Assembly: GCF_014595885.1 (NCBI RefSeq)
Contig: NZ_JABUKC010000003.1
Location: forward strand, 372,001 to 436,000
Direction of reading: 5' to 3'
DNA: 64,000 bases
DNA from: Microcella alkalica
GTDB taxonomy: Bacteria; Actinomycetota; Actinomycetes; Actinomycetales; Microbacteriaceae
This document shows, piece after piece, positions 36,489 to 46,132 of this stretch. The translations under genes were made by a program, and so were the position numbers. Position 1 is the first letter of the stretch; each line of letters opens with the position of its first letter. The notes under the pieces are model-generated. The model saw only the letters and a program-made list of their open reading frames with translations, ran no database searches and had not been told where the DNA came from.

Positions 36489-39400
36489 TCAGCGGAACAG
36501 CCAGCCGATCAGACCGGCCAGCCAGCCGACGATGCCGTCGATCAGGTCGCGGATCGGCTTGCCCGGGCGCTCGTTCTTGACGTCGCGCTCGTCGCTGACG
36601 AGCACGGCCGGGTCGAAGCCCTCGGCGCTCACCGTCACCTGCACCGACAGCGCGGTGCCGGCGTCGGCGCTCGAGACGCGGTAGGACTCGCCCGTCGCGC
36701 CCTCGATCGGCTCGCCGTCACGCAGCCACTGGTAGGTGGCCGTCGCACCGGCAGGCACCTCGACGCCGCGCACCGTGACCTGCTTGCCGACCTTCGCCGC
36801 GCCGGTCACCTTCGGCTCGCCCTCGACCACGAGGGCGGGCAGGTCGATCTCGGTGATCTCGAACGGGACCTCGGCGCGCGTGCCGTTGTCAGGCACGGTG
36901 ATGACGAGCTGCTGCGCGCCCACCACGCCCTCGGGCACCGTGAAGGTGACCGTGGCCCGGCCGGTCTCGTCGGTGCGGCCGACGATCGTGGCGTCGATCG
37001 GCGCGGTGCCGACCGTGATGCCGTCGAGCGTCACGACCACCTCGGCCTCGCGGTCGCCCGTGTTCGTGAACAGCAGCGAGCTGAGCGAGAGCGTGACCTC
37101 GTCGCCGGCGCTGTAGCCGTCGGCGTCAGGGGCGCTGATCGACGCACCGACCGAGCGCTGGGCGAAGTCGGGGCTGATCGGCGTGAACTCGCGCACGTAG
37201 TCGACGAAGGCCTGCAGGTCGATGCGGCCCGAGTCGGCTCGCTGCGTGCCCTGCGCGAGGGTGGCGAAGTTGTCGCCGCCCGCCGCGAGGAACGAGTTCG
37301 CCACGACGCGGATCTGCTGGTCGGCCGTGATCGGCTCTCCGTTGAGGAGCATCGTGCCGATGCGCTCGCCGGCCGGCTTCGTCGGGTCGTAGTCGTACGA
37401 CAGCGTCGACGACACGCCCAGCTTCAGGAACGGACGGCTCGCACCGGCGGGCTGCCACTGCTCTTCGAGCACCGAGCGCAGCTGGTCGCCCGTGAGCGTC
37501 ATCGTGAACAGGGTGTTCGCGAAGGGCTGCACGTTCGCCGCCTCACGGAAGGTGAGGTTGCCGACCGGGTCGTTCGCGCCGCTCGAGGCGTACACCAGGT
37601 TGGCCCGCAGACCACCCGGGTTCATGAGCGCCACCTCGGTGCCGAGGTCGCGAGTCGCCCACAGCTGAGCGTCGGCGACCTCGTTGCCGAGGGTCGACTC
37701 TGCGCCGCGGTTCTCGGCCTGCGCGCCGTTCTGGCCCGAGAAGTCGATGCCGCGCAGGAAGTCGGCCGTGATGTCACCGAGTCGCTCGTTGCCGGCGACG
37801 TTCGCGAAGGCGACGGCCTCGGCGACGATCGCCGCGATCTCCGGGTCGGGCTGGGCGGCGCCCACGAGCGGCTTGACGCCGGCAGTGATGCTCAGCAGCT
37901 CCTTTGAGGCGGGGTCGACCGAGAGCTCGAGGTGACCGTACGCCTCGCCGTACTGGCCGCCCTGGATGAGCGGCATGACCTCGTCGGTGCCGGGAACGGG
38001 CACCTCGAGGTCGTACTGCAGGTGGGTGTGGCCCGAGACCACGGCGTCGACCTTGCCGAGCACGCCGTTGATGAGGTCGCCGAACTCGCTGTCGCCGGTG
38101 GCGGCCTCGAGCGTCGTCGTCGGGGCACCCTCGTGCGCGACGAGGATCACGACGTCGGCCTCGCCGTTGCCGGCCTCGCCGTCACGCAGCTGGTCGGCCA
38201 CGCGCACGGCCGCCTCGGTCATGTCGCCGAAGTCGAGCGTCGCGATGCCGTTCGGGCTCACCAGGCTCGGCATGCTCTCGGTGAGCACGCCCACGAAGCC
38301 CACGCGGACGCCGTCGACCTCGATGACCTCGTACTCCTGGTACGCGGGGGTCGTGGTGCCCTTCTCGTAGATGTTCGCGCCGAGGTAGGGGAAGTCGGAA
38401 TTCGGGATGACCCGGTCGTCGACGTCAGCACGGCCCTGGTCGAACTCGTGGTTGCCGAGCGCGCTGAGGTCGAGCTCCATCGCGTTGAGCGCGTCGAGCG
38501 TCGGCTCGTCGTTCTGGATGAACGACGTGAACGTCGAGGCGCCGATGCTGTCGCCGGCCGAGATGAACAGCGTGTTCGGGTTGGCGGCGCGCATCGACTC
38601 GACGAGCCCGCCGAGCACGGCGGCACCCGCGGCGGGCGGCGCCGCCTCGAGACGACCGTGCAGGTCGTTGATCGTCACGACGTCGATGTCGACCGGCGGC
38701 GGCGTCGTGCTGACGCCGACGACGACGGGGTCGTGGTCGCTCGAGCGGTAGACGGTGCCGGCCTCGGTCGCCGCGAAGGCGTACTGGCGGTCGCTCCACT
38801 CAGCCGAGTTGATGCCCCAGACGCCGACGCCGGTGACCTGGGCGGTCATCGCCGGGCTCGCGATCACGTGGTCGAGCGAGCCGAGCTCGCCGTCGAAGGT
38901 GTAGGTGTACTGCCCGTCGGTGGTGTCGGCGACCAGGTCGCTCCAGCCCGCGTCGGTGAAGACCTGCACCGGGTCCTCCTCGCTGTAGGCGTTGAAGTCA
39001 CCCAGCAGCAGGACGTTCTCGCCGGCCTCGCCGGGGATCGACTCGACGAGCGCCTTCAGGGCGTTCGCCTGCTCGACGCGCTCGAGGTTGAACTGGCCCT
39101 GGCCATCGGCCGGCTCAGCGCCGTCGCCGCCCTTCGACTTGAAGTGGTTGGCGACGACCGTGAACTCGATGCCGCCGGCGGCGAAGGTCTGACCGATCGG
39201 CTCGCGCGCGATGTCCCACACCGTCTCGTCGACCTGCGTGAAGCTGTCGCCGACCGGGGTGACCGAGGCGGGCTTGAAGATGATCGCGTTGCTGATGAAA
39301 TCGACGATCGCGGCGTCGGTGAGCGCAGCGGGCGTGCGGACGTAGTCCCACGTTCCGGGGCCCGCCTGCGCGTTGAGCGCCGCGACGAGCGCCTGGAGGG

Positions 39401-40529
39401 CCTCGTCGGTCGGCTCGCCGAGCTTGACCGAGTTCTCGATCTCCTGCAGGGCGACGACGTCGGCGTCGAGGCCGTTGATGGCGGCGACGATCTTCGACTC
39501 CTGGATCGCCAGCTGCTCGGCCGTGCGGGCGCCGCGGGCGCTGGAGTTCTGCGACGTGAGCGTCGTGAAGTAGTTGAGCACGTTGTACGCGGCGACGCGG
39601 ATGTCGCCGCCCGTCTCGGGGGCGGCGGCCGGGCGCGGGTTGCGCGTCTCGAAGCTCACGCCGCTCTGCGCCGCCGTCGTCGTCGACGTCGGGCGCTGCG
39701 GCTGCAGGCGCCACTGGTCGAACCCGTAGGCCAGCACCATGCCGGCGGCGGGGAAGACCACGCGGTCGCCGTTGCGCACGACGACGCCCTTCGAGAAGTA
39801 GGGCTGGTCGCCGGGGTGGGCGCTCGCGGTGACGCGGGCGTTGAAGCCGTCGTCGAGCAGGATGCGCGACGCGCGGTTCTGCGCGGCGATCGCGTCGGCC
39901 TCGGGGCCCGCGTCGACGAGCTCGGTGCTCTTGACGGCGAGCTCCTCCGGGCTGAGCCACAGGGTGCCCAACGAGAACAGCTCGTGGCTCGACGAGACGA
40001 GGTAGTCGCCCTCGGGTGCGACGAGCATCCCCTCGAAGGCCTCGCGCGCGTCGCCGACGACCGAGGTCGGCAGCGGCGTCGGGGCGGGGAGGCCTGCCTG
40101 GGCCTGCACGAGGGTCACGGCCGACGCGGCGGTGGCGCCGATCTGGGTCTGGCCGAAGTACTCGTCGACGACGCCCGTGACCTCGACGAGGTCGCCGAGC
40201 GCGACGGCGTGCGCGGTCGAGCCCGTGAAGATGAACAGGCCGTCGCTCGCGCCCGGGGTCGTGTCGGGGCCGGGCGTCTGGATGAAGAAGCCGCCGTAGC
40301 CGCCGGTGCCGCGGTGGTCGGCGACGACCACGCCCTGCACGGTGGCGGTCTGGCCGTCGAGCGGCGAGGCGGCGCCGGTGCCCTGCACGTCGGCGATCGG
40401 GATGTGCGTGCTGGCCAGGGCGGGCGTCGCGGTGAGACCCGCGAGCCCGAGGCCGACGCAGACGGCGGTTGTGAACGCCGTCGCGCGGGCGCCCGCGCGA
40501 GCGCGGCCGCCGGAGGGGAGGGATGACAT
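36489..40529 (-). CDS. Secreted ExeM/NucH-type nuclease fused to 5'-nucleotidase
   Basis: The 1346-residue exported protein has a signal peptide (ending ATPALAS, about 40), an OB-like N-terminal domain (IADVQGTGAASPLDGQTATVQG), an endonuclease/exonuclease/phosphatase domain from about residue 305 (RVAAYNVLNYF, VALQEIENS, LLGDFNAY, SDHDPVVVG), a calcineurin-type phosphoesterase from about 613 (TINDLHGR, GNHEFDQG, VSGHTHLQYD), a 5'-nucleotidase C-domain from about 910, then two Ig-like domains and a hydrophobic end (DLIDGIVGWLAGLIGWLFR). One polypeptide could degrade DNA and then dephosphorylate the nucleotides. The C-terminus may be a membrane or wall anchor. I use ATG 40529, with AAGGAG 12-14 nt upstream. 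Confidence 0.93.
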   Translation of the reverse strand: MSSLPSGGRARAGARATAFTTAVCVGLGLAGLTATPALASTHIPIADVQGTGAASPLDGQTATVQGVVVADHRGTGGYGGFFIQTPGPDTTPGASDGLFIFTGSTAHAVALGDLVEVTGVVDEYFGQTQIGATAASAVTLVQAQAGLPAPTPLPTSVVGDAREAFEGMLVAPEGDYLVSSSHELFSLGTLWLSPEELAVKSTELVDAGPEADAIAAQNRASRILLDDGFNARVTASAHPGDQPYFSKGVVVRNGDRVVFPAAGMVLAYGFDQWRLQPQRPTSTTTAAQSGVSFETRNPRPAAAPETGGDIRVAAYNVLNYFTTLTSQNSSARGARTAEQLAIQESKIVAAINGLDADVVALQEIENSVKLGEPTDEALQALVAALNAQAGPGTWDYVRTPAALTDAAIVDFISNAIIFKPASVTPVGDSFTQVDETVWDIAREPIGQTFAAGGIEFTVVANHFKSKGGDGAEPADGQGQFNLERVEQANALKALVESIPGEAGENVLLLGDFNAYSEEDPVQVFTDAGWSDLVADTTDGQYTYTFDGELGSLDHVIASPAMTAQVTGVGVWGINSAEWSDRQYAFAATEAGTVYRSSDHDPVVVGVSTTPPPVDIDVVTINDLHGRLEAAPPAAGAAVLGGLVESMRAANPNTLFISAGDSIGASTFTSFIQNDEPTLDALNAMELDLSALGNHEFDQGRADVDDRVIPNSDFPYLGANIYEKGTTTPAYQEYEVIEVDGVRVGFVGVLTESMPSLVSPNGIATLDFGDMTEAAVRVADQLRDGEAGNGEADVVILVAHEGAPTTTLEAATGDSEFGDLINGVLGKVDAVVSGHTHLQYDLEVPVPGTDEVMPLIQGGQYGEAYGHLELSVDPASKELLSITAGVKPLVGAAQPDPEIAAIVAEAVAFANVAGNERLGDITADFLRGIDFSGQNGAQAENRGAESTLGNEVADAQLWATRDLGTEVALMNPGGLRANLVYASSGANDPVGNLTFREAANVQPFANTLFTMTLTGDQLRSVLEEQWQPAGASRPFLKLGVSSTLSYDYDPTKPAGERIGTMLLNGEPITADQQIRVVANSFLAAGGDNFATLAQGTQRADSGRIDLQAFVDYVREFTPISPDFAQRSVGASISAPDADGYSAGDEVTLSLSSLLFTNTGDREAEVVVTLDGITVGTAPIDATIVGRTDETGRATVTFTVPEGVVGAQQLVITVPDNGTRAEVPFEITEIDLPALVVEGEPKVTGAAKVGKQVTVRGVEVPAGATATYQWLRDGEPIEGATGESYRVSSADAGTALSVQVTVSAEGFDPAVLVSDERDVKNERPGKPIRDLIDGIVGWLAGLIGWLFR

Positions 40530-40847
40530 GGTGCGCTGAACTCCTTGGGGTGGGAGGGCGAAGGTGAATCGGCTCCCCCTTTTCGGGGGCCAACTCGAAC
40601 CATAAGCACAGAACGGTCGATGCACCTAGTGCTCACTTGAGTAGTCACGAGATGTTCACGTGCTCACCCGCGCAAGGGCGCGCGGCGGCGCGGCCCCCCA
40701 GGCGCTCGCTCGCGACCGTACGGCGGCCGCGTGAACGGCCGGCATCGTGCGGGTGACGAGCGATGGCAGGATTGTGGCACACGGAGCGACGCCGACCGCG
40801 TGCTCATCCCCGCACCCCCGCCGCCGCGCCGGACGCCAGGAGGCCTC
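40530..40847. other. Divergent promoter region, 318 bp, nuclease gene and exporter gene
   Basis: On the minus strand a TATGGT box (40599-40604) would start a leader of about 60 nt with a small hairpin (CCCCC at 40575-40579 with GGGGG at 40585-40589) before the nuclease gene. Upstream of it lies a cluster of NNTCAC repeats. On the plus strand a 16-codon in-frame extension of the exporter is possible from GTG 40800. Confidence 0.5.
40631..40667. promoter_or_regulatory. NNTCAC direct repeats, possible PHO box
   Basis: GCTCAC (40631), AGTCAC (40643), GTTCAC (40654) and GCTCAC (40662) recur at 12, 11 and 8 bp, upstream of the secreted nuclease/nucleotidase gene. Actinobacterial PhoP sites are 11-bp-spaced GTTCACC repeats, so this is a weak candidate PHO box; orientation is opposite to the gene. 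Confidence 0.35.
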
Positions 40848-41789
40848 TTGCTCACCGTCGTGCTCGGACTCGCCGGTGCCCTCGTCTACGGCGCCGCCGA
40901 CTTCGTGGGCGGGCTCGCCGCGCGCCGCATCTCGGCGCTGCGCGTCACTGCCCTCGGCGCCGTGTCGGGCGTCGTGCTGCTGCTCGTCGGCGCCCTTGTC
41001 GTCCCCGGCCGCTGGTCGGCGGAGGCGCTGCTGTGGGGCGGCGTCTCGGGCGTGACGGGGGCTGCGGCCATCGCGCTGCTGTACGCGTGCCTCGCGATCG
41101 GGCCGATGAGCATCCTCTCGCCCCTCACCGCCGTCACGTCGGCGATCGTGCCGCTGACCTGGGGGCTCGCGACGGGTTCGCAGCTGGGGCCGCTCGCCTA
41201 CCCCGCCCTCGGTCTGGCGCTCGTCGCCGTCGTGCTCGTCGGCTTCGTGCCGGGCGAGGGCGCGGTGCGCCCGTCGGCGCGCGGCCTCGTCATGGCCACG
41301 ATCTCGGGCACGCTCATCGGCGCCTTCTACATCCTCATGGAGCAGACGCCGGACGACAGCGGCCTCGTGCCCCTCATCGCCAACCGCACCGTCAACGCGA
41401 CCGTCATGATCGCGGCGATCGTCGTCGTCGCGGTCGTCGCGGCCCATCGTGGCGTGCGGGCGGATGCGCGGCTCGCCGTGCTCGACGGCGCCCACGGGGC
41501 GCCGCACGCGCTCGGCACCCTGCGCTCGAGCGCCGCGGGCCTGCGCGCCGGGTGGCGGGGAGGCATCGCGCTCGCGCTCGTGTGCGGGGTGCTCGACGCG
41601 GCGGCGAACGTCATCGCGCTGCTGGGCCTGCGGCTCGGCAACCTCGAGGTCGTGTCGGTGCTGACCGCGCTGTATCCGGCGGGGACGATCCTGCTCGCGG
41701 CGGTCGTGCTGCGCGAGCGCGTCGCGCGGCCGCAGTGGGTGGGGCTCACGTTAGCGCTCGCGGCGAGCGCGATGCTCGCGCTCGCCTGA
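40848..41789 (+). CDS. EamA/DMT-superfamily exporter
   Basis: The protein has about ten transmembrane helices in two EamA-like halves: GLAGALVYGAADFVGGLAARR starts the first and GGIALALVCGVLDAAANVIAL the second, ending with [19 protein letters not shown]. Substrate unknown (amino acids or metabolites in relatives). The start is uncertain: TTG at 40848 has a perfect AGGAGG 4 nt upstream and begins at the first helix (313 residues); GTG at 40800 would add 16 Pro/Arg-rich residues with no RBS. Confidence 0.85.
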   Translation: MLTVVLGLAGALVYGAADFVGGLAARRISALRVTALGAVSGVVLLLVGALVVPGRWSAEALLWGGVSGVTGAAAIALLYACLAIGPMSILSPLTAVTSAIVPLTWGLATGSQLGPLAYPALGLALVAVVLVGFVPGEGAVRPSARGLVMATISGTLIGAFYILMEQTPDDSGLVPLIANRTVNATVMIAAIVVVAVVAAHRGVRADARLAVLDGAHGAPHALGTLRSSAAGLRAGWRGGIALALVCGVLDAAANVIALLGLRLGNLEVVSVLTALYPAGTILLAAVVLRERVARPQWVGLTLALAASAMLALA

Positions 41790-41969
41790 GGGGGGCCGCC
41801 TGGCGGGCGGTCGAGGGGTGCGCGGGCCTGCCGCGCGTAAGGCGGCCGGTCGGACGGTGCTGGGCGCCGGTGGGATCGGGGCGCCGGTCGGGGGGCGCAG
41901 GGGCGGGAGCCTGCCGCACTTCGCTCGGCCGCGGACGAGGAGCGCGGGACGTCGGCGCTGTCTGGGGCC

Positions 41970-42040
41970 ATGACTCTGGCCCTGACTCTGGCCCTGACTC
42001 TGACTCTGGCTCTGGCTCTGGCTCTGGCTCTGGCCCTGGA
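41970..42040. repeat. TGACTCTGGCCC / CTCTGG tandem satellite
   Basis: Three TGACTCTGGCCC-like 12-mers are followed by a run of CTCTGG hexamers. Tandem arrays of 6- and 12-bp units can vary by replication slippage. Confidence 0.85.
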
Positions 42041-42054
42041 ATTACCGCTTGCAC

Positions 42055-42113
42055 ACTCTGCGAATTGCGGAAGATCGCGAGCCCGGTTCGCGATATTCCG
42101 AAGTTCGCAGAGT
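42055..42113. repeat. 59-nt palindromic repeat, copy A
   Basis: A 26-nt arm beginning ACTCTGCGAATTGCGGAA (42055-42080) and its reverse complement (42088-42113) match at 23 of 26 positions around a 7-nt loop. Copy B at 53621-53679 has the same arm length, loop length and core sequence. Confidence 0.9.
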
Positions 42114-42197
42114 CGGCGGCAGCCGATCAGGCTGGGCTGCGACGCCGAGGGAGCCGCGGGCACGACGAGGGGGCGCGGGGAGGCGGGGACAGCGATA

Positions 42198-42256
42198 GGG
42201 ACGGAACGGAGACGTAAACGGGGACGGAAACGGGGACGGGGACTCGAACGGGACGG
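42198..42256. repeat. GGGACGGAA(A)CG degenerate tandem repeat
   Basis: Degenerate copies of GGGACGGAAACG run across this stretch (ACGGGGACGGAAACGGGGAC at its centre). It lies between palindrome copy A and the DEAD-box gene terminator. Confidence 0.7.
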
Positions 42257-42295
42257 CGCGGTGGGCGCGTGAAGCGCGGTAGGCGCGGGGACGGG

Positions 42296-42330
42296 AGCGG
42301 CCCGGCCCCCATGAGGGGAGCTGGGCCGCT
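42296..42330 (-). terminator. Hairpin after the DEAD-box helicase gene
   Basis: AGCGGCCC (42296-42303) pairs with GGGCCGCT (42323-42330), with CCCC/GGGG pairing inside. It begins 24 bp past the helicase stop. Confidence 0.7.
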
Positions 42331-42353
42331 GCGGGGCGACGCGGGGCGTGCGG

Positions 42354-44291
<1,938 letters not shown>

Positions 44292-44564
44292 GGGACTTTC
44301 CGGGGTAGAGCAAGGTGCAGCAGCGGCGCCGCAGCGCCGTTCTCCCGGGCAGTCGTCGACCGGGCCGATACATCTCGATGAGGTGCCTCCGCGCCGAGCG
44401 GCGAGAGGATTTCGGCCCGAGAGACCACACAGTGACACGCGAGCGAGCTCGCGCCGTCTCTCAACCGACCCTTCAGAGTACCCGAGCGCGCGCGGAAAGC
44501 CCAGACTGCCCGCCGACGGCCCGTGGTCGAGGCCGCCCCGACCAGCGCTTACCCTGGACGGACC
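44292..44564 (-). promoter_or_regulatory. Probable long structured leader of the DEAD-box gene
   Basis: The helicase ATG has no close canonical ribosome site, and the 270 bp to the divergent esterase gene can form several hairpins, for example CGGCGC-TGCG-GCGCCG near 44325-44340. Long structured leaders are common on cold-shock helicase genes. I see no known riboswitch core. Confidence 0.4.
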
Positions 44565-45569
44565 GTGACAGCCCGAGCCCTCTCCGCCCCCGTCGTGCGC
44601 GCCGCCCTCGCGGTCGCCGCCGTCGGCGCGCTCGCGGCCGGGCTGCTCGCCGGCTGCGCCGCCACCGAGGAGGAGCTTGCGCGCGAGCAGGCCATCGCGG
44701 CCTCCGCGCCGGAGAGCGCCGTCTTCCCCCTCTCGACCCCGCCCGAGTCGCTGCTCGAGGAGGACGTGCCGATCGACGGCTTCGGCGCCGGCCAGGGCGT
44801 CACCGTCGACGTCTGCCGCCCCGCCCCCGCCGGTGACGATGTCGACCTCGCCCGCCCCGCCGTGCTCGCCGTGCACGGCGGCAGCTGGGCCCGCGGCGAC
44901 AAGGCGCACCCGACCTGGCGCACCATCTGCCACTGGCTCGCGAGCGAGGGCTTCGTGGGGGTGTCGGTCAACTACCGCCTCGCGCCCGAGCACCCCTACC
45001 CGGCGGCGCTCGACGATGTGCTCGCCGCGATCGCGTGGGCGCAGCATCCGGAATCGGCCGCGGAGCACGGGATCGACCCGACCGCCGTCGCCCTGCTCGG
45101 CGGCAGCGCCGGTGGCAACCTGGTCTCGCTCGCGGGGCTGCGCAGCGTCGACTCCGATCGCGTCGACGAGGTGGATGCCGTGGTCACCCTCTCCGCGCCG
45201 CTCGACCTGACGGTCGGCTCGGCCGTGAATCCCGTCTTCGAGCAGTCGATGCTCGACTACCTCGCCTGCGCCGACCGTGCCGAGTGCGCGGCGGCCACCG
45301 AGGCGTCGCCTCAGCACGCGATCGTGCGCGGCGCCCCCGACTTCCTCGTGGTGCACGGCACGCAGGAGGAGCTGATCCCGGTCGGGCAGGCGACGCCGTT
45401 CGCGATGGCCCTGCGCGAGGCCGGCGTGGGGGTCGAGCTCGAGCTGCTCGAGTCGCCCGCCCACTCGGTGGGGCTGCTCGACGACGCGCTCGCCGACCGC
45501 ATCGCCGCCTTCCTGCACGACCGGCTGGTGCCGGCGTCGGTGCTCGCGATCGAGGGGTCGGCGCCGTAG
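44565..45569 (+). CDS. Alpha/beta-hydrolase (esterase) lipoprotein
   Basis: The 334-residue exported protein has a signal peptide with lipobox LLAGC (Cys about 31). The hydrolase domain has the oxyanion HGGSWARGD, the nucleophile in LLGGSAGGNLV, VNYRLAPEHPYPAALDD, VHGTQEELIPVG (acid) and SPAHSVG (His). This is the hormone-sensitive-lipase / BD-FAE esterase family, here anchored outside the membrane. GTG start at 44565, with a TACCCT box 9 nt upstream. Confidence 0.9.
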   Translation: MTARALSAPVVRAALAVAAVGALAAGLLAGCAATEEELAREQAIAASAPESAVFPLSTPPESLLEEDVPIDGFGAGQGVTVDVCRPAPAGDDVDLARPAVLAVHGGSWARGDKAHPTWRTICHWLASEGFVGVSVNYRLAPEHPYPAALDDVLAAIAWAQHPESAAEHGIDPTAVALLGGSAGGNLVSLAGLRSVDSDRVDEVDAVVTLSAPLDLTVGSAVNPVFEQSMLDYLACADRAECAAATEASPQHAIVRGAPDFLVVHGTQEELIPVGQATPFAMALREAGVGVELELLESPAHSVGLLDDALADRIAAFLHDRLVPASVLAIEGSAP

Positions 45570-45754
45570 CCGCGCACCGGGCGAGGCGCGTGCAACGCGC
45601 CGCGTAGCACCATCTCGCTGACGGCGAAACCCGTTCCCGAGCACTCGTCACCGGGCGTACCGTGGCCCGCGCGTTCGATACAGGGAAGTTCGGGCGTCCG
45701 CGTCGGCCCGCCGCCGCGGTGCCCCGGTCGACTGCTGATGCTCACGGGATCCTC

Positions 45755-46108
45755 ATGCTCATCACCACTCTTCACGTCAACCTGACCTCCTACGTGCTCG
45801 ATCAGAGCGTGCCGCTCGACGATCTCGCGCACTCCATCGAGGAGGCCGCCCGCACGGGCGGCAGCTTCGTCCCCGTGCGCACGAGCGACGGCGTCGAGCG
45901 CTCGGTGCTCATCACCCCTGCGGTGGTCGTTGAGCTCGAACCGCTCGAGGTCGCCGACGACGCCTTCGAGGGCGAGACGCCCGAGAGGACGATCGCGTCG
46001 CAGTCGGACTCGTTCGGCGACTACCGGCGCGAGCGCGCGTCCTCGGGCGTGACCTTCAGCGGGCTGGAGGCGTACGAGCCCTCGCGCCCCGACCAGTTCT
46101 CGTGGTGA
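45755..46108 (+). CDS. Small protein of unknown function, 117 residues
   Basis: The reading from ATG 45755 (MLITTLHVNLTSYVLDQSVP) encodes an acidic soluble protein with a plausible beta-alpha-beta start, TGGSFVPVRTSDGVERSVL, and a charged tail ending EPSRPDQFSW. A longer reading from 45662 adds 31 Arg/Pro-rich residues and is less likely. I recognise no family. It lies convergent to the voltage-gated channel gene, 24 bp from its stop. Codon third positions are G/C-rich as for real genes here. Confidence 0.65.
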   Translation: MLITTLHVNLTSYVLDQSVPLDDLAHSIEEAARTGGSFVPVRTSDGVERSVLITPAVVVELEPLEVADDAFEGETPERTIASQSDSFGDYRRERASSGVTFSGLEAYEPSRPDQFSW

Positions 46109-46132
46109 GCAGCTGACGCGACGCGGGCGAGA

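Larger units (their letters stand above)
41790..42295. other. Repeat-rich intergenic region, about 500 bp
   Basis: No gene is convincing here. The plus-strand frame through the first repeat gives an alternating LTLALALA peptide and the minus strand a PEPEPE peptide, both products of the repeat. The region holds, in order, a CTCTGG/TGACTC satellite, the 59-nt palindrome, and a GGGACGGAA satellite. Confidence 0.65.

Noticed and set aside
37932-40526. 864-codon plus-strand frame opposite the secreted nuclease gene
   Set aside because: Composition is a complement of the real gene (Val/Arg/Asp-rich), with no domain and no start signals.
41746-42054. Minus-strand PEPEPE-rich frame
   Set aside because: It is the complement of the same satellite and runs into the end of the exporter gene.
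41970-42272. Plus-strand frame with LTLALALA repeats, looking like a membrane peptide
   Set aside because: The hydrophobic pattern is a direct translation of the CTCTGG satellite, the rest is Arg-rich, and it runs through palindrome copy A.
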